NCBI GenBank assembly: GCA_903858635.1
Contig: CAIOJO010000511.1
Coordinates: 1 to 33,587 of the forward strand
From: an uncultured Telmatospirillum sp.
Lineage (GTDB): Bacteria > Pseudomonadota > Alphaproteobacteria > Rhodospirillales > Magnetospirillaceae
Length of the DNA stretch: 33,587 nt
Direction of reading: 5' to 3'
The translations under genes were made by a program, and so were the position numbers. This document shows, piece after piece, positions 1-10,126 of this stretch. Below the pieces are notes generated by a model. That model had not been told where the DNA came from and did no database searches. It worked only from the letters and a program-made list of their open reading frames with translations. How positions within the stretch are numbered: position 1 is the first letter of the stretch; the number at the start of each line of letters is the position of its first letter.

Positions 1-124
1 CCGGTCTGGCCACCTCCATCCACGACCGGTCGCCCCGCTGGGCGCCGATCAGCGGGATCACGGCCTGAATGATGGCGACGAACAGCGCCAGGATGAGAGC
101 GAAATGGCCCGTCTCGGCGATCAT
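1..124 (-). CDS. ccmF: CcmF, haem lyase subunit (N-terminal 41 residues only)
   Basis: This is the 5' end of a leftward gene that runs off the window start. The ATG is at 124 and overlaps the ccmE stop as ATGA, the usual sign of translational coupling. The visible peptide begins MIAETGHFALILALFVAIIQ and continues into PLIGAQRGDRSWMEVARP. That is the characteristic first transmembrane helix and loop of CcmF, the large integral membrane protein that passes haem from holo-CcmE to apocytochrome c in the periplasm. Position after ccmE fits the standard ccmABCDEF order. Identification rests on the N-terminus and context only; the catalytic WWD region lies outside the window. Confidence 0.9.
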   Translation of the reverse strand, partial: MIAETGHFALILALFVAIIQAVIPLIGAQRGDRSWMEVARP

Positions 125-564
125 TTCTTTCCTTCCTCTTCCTGCCAGCGGCCGGATTGTTTCAACGCCTCGGTGACTTCCTTCGGCATGTACTTCTCGT
201 CGTGCTTGGCCAAGACCTCGCTGGCTTGGAAGGTCCCGGCGCCGTCCATTTTGCCTTCCGCCACCACGCCCTGGCCTTCACGGAACAGGTCGGGCAGCAC
301 ACCCTTGAAGGTCACCGGCAGCGTCGTGGTGAGGTCGGTGACGACGAAGCGGACGATTTCCCCCTGCTTGACCACCGACCCCTGTTCGACCAGACCGCCG
401 ACGCGCAACCGCCGGTCGGTGCCGACATGCTTGGCCTTGATGTCGGTCGGCGAATAGAAATAGACCAGGGTGTCGTTGATCGCCGTCAGCACCAGCGCCG
501 TGGCCGCACCGAGCGCCAGCATGCCCAGTAGGACGAAGTAAAGCCGCCTTTGCTTGCGCGTCAC
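121..564 (-). CDS. ccmE: CcmE, periplasmic haem chaperone
   Basis: CcmE binds haem covalently in the periplasm and hands it to CcmF for attachment to apocytochrome c. The protein is 147 aa with one N-terminal membrane anchor (about residues 9-28) followed by a small beta-barrel domain. The haem-binding motif LAKHDEKYMP is intact; the covalent ligand is His121 and the conserved tyrosine is Tyr125. I chose the GTG at 564, giving MTRKQRRLYF, which matches the family start and lies 9 nt after a GGGAGA ribosome site. A TTG at 573 is in frame but abuts that site with no spacing. The gene is in the leftward ccm operon and overlaps ccmF; 132 nt separate it from ccmD. Confidence 0.95.
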   Translation of the reverse strand: MTRKQRRLYFVLLGMLALGAATALVLTAINDTLVYFYSPTDIKAKHVGTDRRLRVGGLVEQGSVVKQGEIVRFVVTDLTTTLPVTFKGVLPDLFREGQGVVAEGKMDGAGTFQASEVLAKHDEKYMPKEVTEALKQSGRWQEEEGKK

Positions 565-696
565 TCTATGCAATCTCCCTCAAGCGCCGGGCGCCCGCGT
601 CAGCGGGCCCGGGCTCGCTCCGCTGAAGCTCCGCCGACGCTCAATGCGCCAGTCGCCGGCCATACCGGCTCCAATATGCTTGTCAATCGCCCTTGA

Positions 697-894
697 CTAC
701 CCCTGGGTATCCTTCGAGCGGCCGCGCCGCCCGGGCGTCAGGTCCTGCAAGACCTTCAACTCGCTCTCGCGCGCTTTCATGCCGCGCCAGGTGGACACCG
801 CCAAGCCGACCATCACCACGGCGGTGAGGGCGTAGGACGTCCACACGTAGGAGGCATAGCCACCCATGGAGAAATACGTCGCCAGCGAACTCAT
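697..894 (-). CDS. ccmD: CcmD, small haem-exporter subunit
   Basis: CcmD is a small membrane protein that stabilises the CcmC-haem-CcmE complex and helps release holo-CcmE from the CcmAB transporter. The 65-residue product has one transmembrane helix (about 17-36, YVWTSYALTAVVMVGLAVST) followed by a charged cytoplasmic tail with KARESELKVLQDL, typical of the family. It begins with ATG at 894, 15 nt after the ccmC stop, with an AGGAG site overlapping that stop. CcmD proteins vary greatly in sequence, so the call depends on size, topology, tail composition and position between ccmC and ccmE. Confidence 0.9.
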   Translation of the reverse strand: MSSLATYFSMGGYASYVWTSYALTAVVMVGLAVSTWRGMKARESELKVLQDLTPGRRGRSKDTQG

Positions 895-909
895 TGTTGC
901 TCGGGGCTC

Positions 910-1665
910 CTAACCCACCACTTCGCCGGAGGCCACAGCGCCCGGCGTCGAATGAATCTGCATCAGCCGAATGGCGCGGATCTTCGATGCCATGATCTCG
1001 GACCGCACCCGCACCAGCAGCACGGTGACGAAGAAGGTCGTGAAACCGACGCCCATCAGGAGCAACGGCAGCAGCATCGACGGATCGATCGACGGCATCC
1101 CGATCTTGGTGACGCTGGCCGGCTGGTGCAGCGTATTCCACCAATCGACCGAGAACTTGATCACCGGAACGTTGACGAAGCCGGCCAAGGCCAGGACTGC
1201 CGAGGCCTTGGCACCCCGGGTCGGATCGTCGAAGGCGTTGGCCAGCGCCATATAGCCGAGATACAGGAAGAACAGGATCAGCATGCTGGTCAGCCGCGCG
1301 TCCCAGGCCCACCAGGTGCCCCACATCGGCTTGCCCCACAGCGAGCCGGTGACCAGGCAAAGGAAGGTGAAGGCGGCGCCGATCGGTGCTGCCGACTTGC
1401 CGATCAGATCGGCCAGGGGGTGCTTCCAGATGAGAGCCATGGCCGAGGCGATCGCCATGGTCGAGTAACAGGCCATCCCCAGCCAGGCCGAGGGGACATG
1501 CACATACATGATGCGCACCGTCTGCCCCTGTTGATAGTCGGCCGGAGAGGCGATCAGTCCAAAGTAGAGGCCGGCGCCGATGAGCAGCACGGTCGCAGCT
1601 GCCGTCCAGGGCTGAATAGCCGCCGCCAGACGAAGGAACCGCGCAGGATTGGCAAAGCGATGCAT
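910..1665 (-). CDS. ccmC: CcmC, haem exporter / holo-CcmE synthase
   Basis: CcmC is the inner-membrane protein that presents haem to CcmE. The 251-aa product has about six transmembrane helices and the tryptophan-rich haem-handling motif WGTWWAWDARLTS in the second periplasmic loop. External histidines flank this motif, for example in YVHVPSAW. The start is ATG at 1665, preceded by an AAGGA site at 7 nt. An upstream in-frame extension to 1851 is Arg/Cys-rich, overlaps ccmB antisense codons and does not resemble the family, so it was excluded. The gene lies 61 nt downstream of ccmB and 15 nt before ccmD. Confidence 0.96.
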   Translation of the reverse strand: MHRFANPARFLRLAAAIQPWTAAATVLLIGAGLYFGLIASPADYQQGQTVRIMYVHVPSAWLGMACYSTMAIASAMALIWKHPLADLIGKSAAPIGAAFTFLCLVTGSLWGKPMWGTWWAWDARLTSMLILFFLYLGYMALANAFDDPTRGAKASAVLALAGFVNVPVIKFSVDWWNTLHQPASVTKIGMPSIDPSMLLPLLLMGVGFTTFFVTVLLVRVRSEIMASKIRAIRLMQIHSTPGAVASGEVVG

Positions 1666-1726
1666 GGCGCATCCTTCTACAGCTTGTCGCGCCGGATTTC
1701 CAGCACGAAGCGTTGCGTTGCTCGAG

Positions 1727-2392
1727 TCATTCCAAAGCCTGCCGCAAGGCCGCCGCAGCAGCCCACGGGGCCAGCGGCAGCGCCGCCAACAGCATGCCGC
1801 CAAGGACCAAAAGCTGGGCCTTTGATGGCAGATCCTGAACCGCCGCGTCAATCGCTCCGACGCCGAAAATCAGCACCGGCACATAGAGCGGCAGCACCAG
1901 CAGTGACAACAGCACACCGCCCCGTCGCGCTCCCAGCACCAGGGCCGCCCCGATGGCGCCGATCAGGCTCAGGGTCGGCGTGCCCAGCAGCATGGTGAGC
2001 ACCAGCGTGGCGAAGCCGTCGCCGTTCATCTGCAGCAGCACCGCCAGCACCGGTGCCGCTACGATCAGGGGCAAGCCGGTGGTCAGCCAATGCGCCACCA
2101 CCTTGCCGATCACCAGCAATTCGAGGGCGGTCGGCGTCAGCGCCAGCAGTTCCAGGCTGCCGTCCTCATAATCGGCCAGGAACAGCCGGTCGAGCGACAG
2201 CATCGAGGCGAGCAAGGCGGTCACCCACAGGATGCCGGCACTGGTCCGCTCCAGCAGGTTGGTTTCGGGCCCGAGGCCGAACGGGAACAGCACCACGGTC
2301 AATACGAAGAAGGTAACGACCATGATGCTGTCGCTGCCTTGACGGAGCGCAAGCCTGAGGTCGCGCCGGATAATCTCCGACAGGCGGGTCAT
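1727..2392 (-). CDS. ccmB: CcmB, ABC transporter permease for cytochrome c maturation
   Basis: CcmB is the membrane subunit that pairs with the ATPase CcmA; ATP hydrolysis by CcmAB releases holo-CcmE from CcmC. The 221-aa product has about six hydrophobic helices and family-typical stretches such as DLRLALRQGSD near the N-terminus, LFPFGLGPE and DYEDGSLELL. The ATG at 2392 overlaps the ccmA stop as ATGA, so translation of the two is probably coupled. Length matches the usual 220 aa. A much longer reading frame continues upstream through ccmA in the wrong register and is not coding. Confidence 0.96.
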   Translation of the reverse strand: MTRLSEIIRRDLRLALRQGSDSIMVVTFFVLTVVLFPFGLGPETNLLERTSAGILWVTALLASMLSLDRLFLADYEDGSLELLALTPTALELLVIGKVVAHWLTTGLPLIVAAPVLAVLLQMNGDGFATLVLTMLLGTPTLSLIGAIGAALVLGARRGGVLLSLLVLPLYVPVLIFGVGAIDAAVQDLPSKAQLLVLGGMLLAALPLAPWAAAAALRQALE

Positions 2393-3063
2393 ATCCAGGC
2401 CTCCACTGCGGCGGCCGGAGCCGGGGCGAAACGGTCGAGATGCAGCGCCTGGGCGCCGGGCAGGTCGACATCGGCATGGGTCGACAGGATGACCATGCCG
2501 CCCCTGGCCCGGTGCTCGGCGATCACCGCCTCGAGCGTCTTCACCGAAGCCTTGTCGAGGGCGACGCTCGGCTCGTCCAGCAGCCAGACGGGGGCCGGGG
2601 CGCCGAGCAGTCGGGACAGATTGAGCCGGCGCTTCTGGCCGGCCGAGAGAAGCTTGCCGGGCACCTCGTGCAGCCGCCACAGGCCAAACCGCTCGAGTGC
2701 CATGCGGGCCGCCTCGTCGCCGCTGTCGGGATCGTGCAGGCGAGCCCAGAAACGCAGGTTCTCCAGCACCGTCAGCACCGGCTTGATGGCATCGTGATGG
2801 CCGACGTAATGGATGCGGGCGGCATGCACCTCGCGGTCGTCGGCGACCGCGGCGCCGTTCCACGACAACCGACCGGCCGCCGGCTTTAAGAGGCCGGCCA
2901 ACAGGCGCAGCAGGCTGGACTTGCCGCTGCCGTTGGGCCCGAGCAGCAGCAGCGCCTCGCCGGATGCCAACTGGAAGTCGAGTTGCGCGAAGACCACACG
3001 CTCGCCGCGTACGCAGGCGAGTCCGTCGGCGGAGAAAGAGGAGGACGGCCACCCTTCGGTCAT
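2389..3063 (-). CDS. ccmA: CcmA, ATP-binding subunit for cytochrome c maturation
   Basis: CcmA is the ATPase of the CcmABCD complex. The 224-aa product has Walker A GPNGSGKS at 42-49, ABC signature LSAGQ at 139-143, Walker B WLLDEP at 160-165 and the H-loop STH at 194-196. I chose the ATG at 3063 (MTEGWPSSSF); an upstream ATG at 3099 would add 12 residues unlike the family. No Shine-Dalgarno precedes 3063, and a plausible -10 hexamer ends only 9 nt upstream, so the transcript may be leaderless. It is the first gene of the leftward ccm operon and overlaps ccmB by 4 nt. Confidence 0.95.
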   Translation of the reverse strand: MTEGWPSSSFSADGLACVRGERVVFAQLDFQLASGEALLLLGPNGSGKSSLLRLLAGLLKPAAGRLSWNGAAVADDREVHAARIHYVGHHDAIKPVLTVLENLRFWARLHDPDSGDEAARMALERFGLWRLHEVPGKLLSAGQKRRLNLSRLLGAPAPVWLLDEPSVALDKASVKTLEAVIAEHRARGGMVILSTHADVDLPGAQALHLDRFAPAPAAAVEAWI

Positions 3064-3071
3064 GGGGCGGC

Positions 3072-3099
3072 ACCATAGCAAAACGGACGATGGCGCCAA
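3072..3099 (-). promoter_or_regulatory. Candidate ccmA promoter
   Basis: Reading leftward, TTGGCG (3094-3099) and TATGGT (3072-3077) are 16 nt apart, each matching four of six sigma-70 positions. Transcription would begin around 3065, almost at the ccmA ATG. The match is modest and GC-rich DNA gives chance hits, so this is only a candidate. Confidence 0.3.
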
Positions 3100-3216
3100 G
3101 CAAAATCGCGAGCCCCGCCACCGCGGGAGTGGGAGCGACTGTCTGGCCGGTCAAGCGGCAAGGGCGAGCTCCCGCATTCCCGTACTGCCGCTTCTCATCC
3201 TCTCGCTCAGCGCGGG

Positions 3217-3393
3217 ATGAAGAAGGGCGACCTTTCGAAATTCATCGAGGATGCCGTTAAATGGCGCGTGCTCGATCAGACCATGGCCGAGGCTCGCGGC
3301 AAATTTGGCGACATGTCGCCCGAGGCGCTGGGGTCCCTGCTCGACGAAGCTGTCACCGCCACGCGCCAGACGAACGCCCAACAGGGCGGGTAA
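3217..3393 (+). CDS. Ribbon-helix-helix-type antitoxin, N-terminally short
   Basis: The 58-aa product starts MKKGDLSKFIEDAVKWRVLD and ends in a helical tail (SPEALGSLLDEAVTATR). It resembles the C-terminal two thirds of small ribbon-helix-helix antitoxins found before PIN-domain toxins. In these proteins the KKGDLSKFIEDAV helix normally follows a DNA-binding beta strand of about 20 residues. That strand is absent. The frame is open upstream of the ATG but encodes no similar sequence, has no start codon back to at least 3091, and no ribosome site precedes 3217. The stop is 3 nt before the toxin GTG. The gene may be truncated or use a degenerate N-terminus. It would still contain the likely toxin-binding region. 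Confidence 0.65.
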   Translation: MKKGDLSKFIEDAVKWRVLDQTMAEARGKFGDMSPEALGSLLDEAVTATRQTNAQQGG

Positions 3394-3396
3394 CGC

Positions 3397-3816
3397 GTGC
3401 GGCTGACCATCGACACCAATGTACTCATCAGTGCGTTGCTCGCAGGCACATCGCTGCCGGCGCATCTGATCGTGCTTTGGCGCGAAGGCCGGTTCGACCT
3501 TCTGACCTCGGCCGATCAGCTCGGTGAACTGGTGCGCGTGACCCGCTATCCGAAGATACGCGAGCGTTTGGCTCCGGCACTTGCCGGGCGGCTCATCAAC
3601 GAACTGCGTGACCTCGCGGTCGTGGTAAGAAATCTTCCTGTTGTCACGGTCTCCACTGACCCCTATGACAACTATCTGCTGGCCATGGCCTCCGCAGGTT
3701 CAGCGGACTTTCTCGTGACCGGCGACCAGCGCGACCTGCTGGCTCTCAAGCTCTACGAGGGCACAAAGATCATTACGGTGCGCGACTTCCTCATCTTGCA
3801 TAGACGGTTGCCATGA
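3397..3816 (+). CDS. PIN-domain ribonuclease toxin (COG1569-like)
   Basis: PIN-domain toxins are metal-dependent RNases neutralised by a partner antitoxin. The 139-aa product begins MRLTIDTNVLISALL, the PIN signature, with Asp6 as first metal ligand. Glu44 (SADQLGELVRV), Asp91 (DPYDNYLLAMA) and Asp110 (DFLVTGDQRDLLAL) complete the expected acidic set. It starts with GTG three nucleotides after the antitoxin stop, so the two form one transcription unit. Family and catalytic residues look intact, so the toxin is probably active. The partner gene is unusually short at its N-terminus. Whether the pair works as a toxin-antitoxin system is inferred from family and arrangement. Confidence 0.85.
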   Translation: MRLTIDTNVLISALLAGTSLPAHLIVLWREGRFDLLTSADQLGELVRVTRYPKIRERLAPALAGRLINELRDLAVVVRNLPVVTVSTDPYDNYLLAMASAGSADFLVTGDQRDLLALKLYEGTKIITVRDFLILHRRLP

Positions 3817-3958
3817 CCGGGCAGACATCATCCGCGGCGGCCTTAGTGAAAAGCTGCCGTTCGGCGTGTCGTTCCGCTATACCCGGACGTGGCCCATCAG
3901 CGACATAGCCAACATTCACGTCAATGGCCGCTTTCGGGCGCTGCGTTATCAATCATGA
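3815..3958 (+). pseudogene. Possible gene remnant (unidentified C-terminal fragment)
   Basis: Just after the toxin, in another frame, about 47 codons read without a stop to a TGA at 3956-3958. The peptide includes KLPFGVSFRYTRTWPISDIA and then NIHVNGRFRALRYQS. Its composition (Trp, Tyr, Phe, Ile, Asn among balanced charges) looks like a folded protein rather than a random GC-rich frame. No ATG is present in it; the only usable internal start is a GTG at 3866. I do not recognise the family. It may be the tail of a gene whose 5' part was lost when the toxin module arrived, or chance. Confidence 0.25.
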
Positions 3959-4064
3959 ACGACAAACGATGGGCGCCATGCGGTCGTTTGCGATCGGCCC
4001 CATTCACCAATCTGCGCGGAATTCGGTGGCGGAACCGATCCCTCACCTTCCCACCGCTATCGCG

Positions 4065-4092
4065 GCCCCTCTCCCGCGAGCGGGAGAGGGGC
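4065..4092. repeat. REP-like palindrome / possible terminator
   Basis: A perfect 13-bp inverted repeat, GCCCCTCTCCCGC and GCGGGAGAGGGGC, is separated by only GA. A TTTTT run follows at 4093-4097, so it could act as a rightward intrinsic terminator for the toxin-antitoxin transcript. The same CCCTCTCCCGC...GCGGGAGAGGG type of palindrome is dispersed in many proteobacterial genomes, so it may equally be a repetitive extragenic element. Only one copy is seen in this window. Confidence 0.6.
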
Positions 4093-4258
4093 TTTTTCCG
4101 CGCATCCCGACTTGTGTGTATCTCGTAGCCCGCCCGGGGGAGAGGGCTGTCCGCAGGCCGGAACGGAGACCGACCGCTGGCGGATCTTCTGGACATTCCG
4201 GCTAAACTATGATGTAAGGCGCTGCGAAATTCCGACCCTTAAGGCGACGCACCGGAAC

Positions 4259-4270
4259 AACGAATTCGTT
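4259..4270. promoter_or_regulatory. Perfect 12-bp palindrome upstream of acnB
   Basis: AACGAATTCGTT is a perfect palindrome 139 nt before the acnB start in otherwise unpatterned AT-richer DNA. It could be an operator site, but no known consensus was matched and such a site can arise by chance. Confidence 0.25.
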
Positions 4271-4359
4271 ATCGCATCACGGCTGTCCGGACCCGGTCCG
4301 GGCATGACGGGAATGGGGAATGAAGCGGTCATTTCTGTGCAGCCCATTGGGTCCGTTCC

Positions 4360-4375
4360 CGGCCCCGCGGGGCCG
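4360..4375. repeat. GC palindrome in the acnB leader
   Basis: CGGCCCCGCGGGGCCG is a 16-bp perfect palindrome ending 33 nt before the acnB start and 17 nt before its ribosome site. In RNA it could fold only with a strained loop or pair between transcripts. Function is unknown. Confidence 0.35.
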
Positions 4376-4408
4376 TCCGTTTCAGCGCCGTCAGGGAGGT
4401 CAGGATCC

Positions 4409-7000
4409 ATGTCCATGCTTCAAGCCTATCGCCAGCAGGTCGCCGAGCGCGCCGCACTCGGCATCCCGCCCCTGCCGCTGACCACCGAACAGACCGAAGG
4501 CCTGGTTGCGCTGTTGAAGGCGCCGCCGACGGGCGAAGAGGCCTTCCTGGTCGACCTGCTCACCCACCGGGTGCCGGCCGGCGTCGACGATGCGGCGGGG
4601 ATCAAGGCGGCCTTCCTCGACAAGGTGGCCAAGGGCGAACAGGCCTGCAGCCTGATCAGCAAGGTCAAGGCGACCGAGTTGCTGGGCACCATGCTCGGCG
4701 GCTTCAACGTGAAGCCGCTGATCGACCTTCTGTCGTCGGCCGATTGTGCCGCCGCCGCCGCCCAGGCGCTGAAGACCACCCTCTTGATGTTCGACTACTT
4801 CCACGACGTCAAGGCCCTGGCCGACCAGGGCAATGCCCAGGCCAAGGCGGTGCTGGCCTCGTGGGCCGAGGCCGAGTGGTTCACCCAGCGTCCGGCCGTT
4901 CCGGAAAGCCTGACCGTGACCGTCTTCAAGGTGACCGGCGAAACCAACACCGACGACCTGTCGCCGGCGCCCGACGCCTGGAGCCGCCCCGACATTCCGC
5001 TGCACGCGCTGGCCATGCTGAAGAACCCGCGGTCCGGCATCGATCCGGACCAGGCCAGCAGCCGCGGCCCGGTCAAGCAGCTCGAAGGTTTGGCCGGCAA
5101 GGGCCATGTGGTGGCCTATGTCGGCGACGTGGTCGGCACCGGCTCATCCCGCAAGTCGGCCACCAATTCGGTGCTGTGGTGGACCGGCGAGGACATTCCC
5201 TTCGTCCCCAACAAGCGCTTCGGCGGCGTCTGCCTCGGCAACAAGATCGCGCCGATCTTCTACAACACCATGGAAGACGCCGGTGCCTTGCCGATCGAGC
5301 TCGACGTCTCGAAGATGGACATGGGCGACGTGGTCGAGCTGCGTCCCTATGACGGCAAGGCCCTGAAGAACGGGGCGGTGATCGCCGAGTTCAAGGTCAA
5401 GTCCGACGTGGTGTTCGACGAAGTGCGGGCCGGCGGGCGCATTCCCTTGATCATCGGCCGCAGCCTGACCGCCAAGGCGCGCGAGGCCCTCGGCCTGCCG
5501 GCGTCGACCCTGTTCCGGCTGCCGTCGGCCCCGGCCGACAGCGGCAAGGGGTTCAGCCTGGCCCAGAAGATGGTGGGACGGGCCTGCGGCCTGCCGGAAG
5601 GCAAGGGCGTGCGTCCCGGCACCTATTGCGAGCCGAAGATGACCACCGTCGGTTCGCAGGATACCACCGGGCCGATGACCCGGGACGAATTGAAGGACCT
5701 GGCTTGCCTCGGCTTCTCGGCCGATCTGGTGATGCAGTCGTTCTGCCACACGGCGGCCTATCCGAAGCCGGTGGACGTGCTGACCCACCGCGACCTGCCG
5801 GCCTTCATCGCCAACCGCGGCGGCGTCTCCCTGCGCCCCGGCGACGGCGTCATCCATTCCTGGCTGAACCGGCTGTGCCTGCCCGACACCTGCGGCACCG
5901 GCGGCGACTCCCACACCCGCTTCCCGATCGGCATCTCGTTCCCGGCCGGGTCCGGGCTGGTGGCCTTCGCCGCGGCCACCGGGGTGATGCCGCTCGACAT
6001 GCCGGAAAGCATCCTGGTCCGCTTCAAGGGCAAGATGCAGCCGGGTGTCACCCTGCGCGACCTGGTCAACGCCATTCCCCTCTATGCCATCCGTCAGGGT
6101 CTGCTGACCGTCGAGAAGCAGGGCAAGAAGAACGTCTTCTCGGGCCGCATCCTGGAAATCGAGGGCTTGCCGGACCTCAAGGTGGAACAGGCGTTCGAAC
6201 TTTCCGACGCCTCGGCCGAGCGCTCCGCCGCCGCCTGCACCGTGCGCCTCAACAAGGAGCCGATGATCGAGTACATGCGCTCGAACATCACCTTGATGAA
6301 GTGGATGATCGCCAATGGCTATCAGGATCGCCGCACCCTCGAACGCCGCATCAAGTCGATGGAGGCGTGGATCGCCAGCCCGGCCCTGCTGGCGCCCGAC
6401 GCCAATGCCGAATATGCGGCGGTGATCGACATCGACCTGGCCGACATCAAGGAGCCGATCGTCGCCTGCCCGAACGACCCGGACGACGTCAAGCTGCTGT
6501 CCGAAGTGGCCGGCGACAAGATCGACGAGGTGTTCATCGGCTCCTGCATGACCAACATCGGCCATTTCCGCGCTGCCGCCAAGGTGCTGGAAGGCAAGTC
6601 GGACATTCCGACCCGGCTGTGGGTCGCTCCGCCCACCAAGATGGACGCCATGGTGCTGAACGAGGAAGGCTATTACAGCATCTTCGGCAGCTCGGGCGCC
6701 CGCATGGAAATGCCCGGCTGCTCGCTGTGCATGGGCAACCAGGCCCAGGTGCGCAAGGGCTCGACCGCCATGTCGACCTCGACCCGCAACTTCCCCAACC
6801 GGCTGGGCATCGACACCCGGGTCTATCTCGGCTCGGCCGAGCTGGCCGCGGTCTGCGCCCTGATGGGCAAGATCCCGACCGTCGCCGAGTACATGGCGCA
6901 GGTGACCAGCCTCAATCAACAGGCCGCCGACATCTACCGCTACATGAACTTCGACAAGATCGCTTCCTTCAGCGAGGTCGCCGCCAAGGTGGCCGTCTGA
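4409..7000 (+). CDS. acnB: Aconitate hydratase B (AcnB)
   Basis: AcnB interconverts citrate and isocitrate in the TCA cycle using a [4Fe-4S] cluster and can also dehydrate 2-methylisocitrate. The 863-aa product matches the usual 865 aa and has the B-type domain order: N-terminal HEAT-like domain (about 1-160), swivel domain with [20 protein letters not shown], then the catalytic core. Substrate-binding [20 protein letters not shown] and cluster ligands Cys713 (IGSCMTN), Cys771 and Cys774 (PGCSLCMGN) are present. The ATG at 4409 has a strong AGGGAGGT site 8 nt upstream; an open extension back to 4112 lacks family similarity. It is followed by its own terminator and then acnA, so both aconitase types are adjacent. 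Confidence 0.97.
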   Translation: MSMLQAYRQQVAERAALGIPPLPLTTEQTEGLVALLKAPPTGEEAFLVDLLTHRVPAGVDDAAGIKAAFLDKVAKGEQACSLISKVKATELLGTMLGGFNVKPLIDLLSSADCAAAAAQALKTTLLMFDYFHDVKALADQGNAQAKAVLASWAEAEWFTQRPAVPESLTVTVFKVTGETNTDDLSPAPDAWSRPDIPLHALAMLKNPRSGIDPDQASSRGPVKQLEGLAGKGHVVAYVGDVVGTGSSRKSATNSVLWWTGEDIPFVPNKRFGGVCLGNKIAPIFYNTMEDAGALPIELDVSKMDMGDVVELRPYDGKALKNGAVIAEFKVKSDVVFDEVRAGGRIPLIIGRSLTAKAREALGLPASTLFRLPSAPADSGKGFSLAQKMVGRACGLPEGKGVRPGTYCEPKMTTVGSQDTTGPMTRDELKDLACLGFSADLVMQSFCHTAAYPKPVDVLTHRDLPAFIANRGGVSLRPGDGVIHSWLNRLCLPDTCGTGGDSHTRFPIGISFPAGSGLVAFAAATGVMPLDMPESILVRFKGKMQPGVTLRDLVNAIPLYAIRQGLLTVEKQGKKNVFSGRILEIEGLPDLKVEQAFELSDASAERSAAACTVRLNKEPMIEYMRSNITLMKWMIANGYQDRRTLERRIKSMEAWIASPALLAPDANAEYAAVIDIDLADIKEPIVACPNDPDDVKLLSEVAGDKIDEVFIGSCMTNIGHFRAAAKVLEGKSDIPTRLWVAPPTKMDAMVLNEEGYYSIFGSSGARMEMPGCSLCMGNQAQVRKGSTAMSTSTRNFPNRLGIDTRVYLGSAELAAVCALMGKIPTVAEYMAQVTSLNQQAADIYRYMNFDKIASFSEVAAKVAV

Positions 7001-7047
7001 CGTCAAGGGGTGCCGGCAGCGAGGCCGGCGCCACCAGAACCCGCAGT

Positions 7048-7077
7048 AGCGCCGGCCTTCGTGCCGGCGCTTTTTTT
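7048..7077 (+). terminator. Intrinsic terminator after acnB
   Basis: A 9-bp perfect stem (AGCGCCGGC at 7048-7056, GCCGGCGCT at 7063-7071) with a 6-nt loop is followed by an uninterrupted T run (7071-7077). It lies 48 nt after the acnB stop and 63 nt before the acnA ATG, so the two aconitase genes are probably separate transcription units. Confidence 0.9.
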
Positions 7078-7139
7078 GTGCGAGCCGGCGCAACCGACCC
7101 CACATATGCCGGAGGTTCCTCGGCGCCGGAGAGTTCCCC

Positions 7140-9824
<2,685 letters not shown>

Positions 9825-10126
9825 TCGCCCCACCACGACGACTTAAACCTTTGGGTAGGGTCCGGCTGGAGGGGGTGGGCTGCCTTGCGCCGACCGCCGA
9901 CAGGCAAGGCCCGGTTTCCTGGCGTCGTCGAGCTGTGCGGCAGACTTAATAGTCAATTGCTGCACCGCAACATTTAACCGCCATGCATGATATTGCATAG
10001 GCCTGGTAATACTACCGATGAGCTTTAGTATAGGGCGCAAAAGGTTTGAAAATTTACTTCAAACCCGTCTATAGTCTGTGGTGCAAATAGATCGAAGCGC
10101 TGCCAAGAGCCAAATGGGGGTATGGA
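9825..10126 (+). other. Intergenic region between acnA and the small gene
   Basis: These 302 bases contain no convincing gene; a leftward open frame at 9843-10040 is dominated by promoter-like, AT-rich DNA and resembles nothing known. The second half is notably AT-rich for this genome. It includes an ATGCA-N6-TGCAT dyad at 9983-9998 and a strong promoter with an overlapping dyad at 10043-10075. No T-rich terminator for acnA was found; a weak GCCTTGC/GCAAGGC stem lies at about 9892-9929. Confidence 0.55.
10043..10075 (+). promoter_or_regulatory. Sigma-70-like promoter with overlapping operator-like dyad
   Basis: TTGAAA (10046-10051) and TATAGT (10070-10075) are 18 nt apart, one of the best promoter matches in the window. 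The arms GGTTTGAA (10043-10050) and TTCAAACC (10058-10065) form a perfect 8-bp inverted repeat with a 7-nt AT-rich centre covering the -35 hexamer. A dimeric repressor bound there would block RNA polymerase. Transcription would start near 10082, giving a leader of about 45 nt to the small gene at 10127. Confidence 0.6.

Larger units (their letters stand above)
3959..4408 (+). other. Non-coding region upstream of acnB
   Basis: These 450 bases contain no convincing gene; open frames here are short and Arg/Pro-rich. They hold a 13-bp perfect palindromic stem at 4065-4092, a 12-bp perfect palindrome AACGAATTCGTT at 4259-4270 and a 16-bp palindrome at 4360-4375. A strong ribosome site, AGGGAGGT at 4393-4400, serves acnB. 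No promoter could be placed confidently; a TATGAT at about 4208-4213 is a possible -10 without a good -35. Confidence 0.6.

Noticed and set aside
4112-4408. N-terminal extension of acnB by 99 codons
   Set aside because: The added residues do not resemble aconitase B, pass through palindromic non-coding DNA, and a strong ribosome site fits the ATG at 4409, which gives the normal family length.
9843-10040. A leftward 65-codon frame between acnA and the small gene
   Set aside because: No homologous pattern, no ribosome site, and it overlaps the AT-rich promoter region of the rightward gene.
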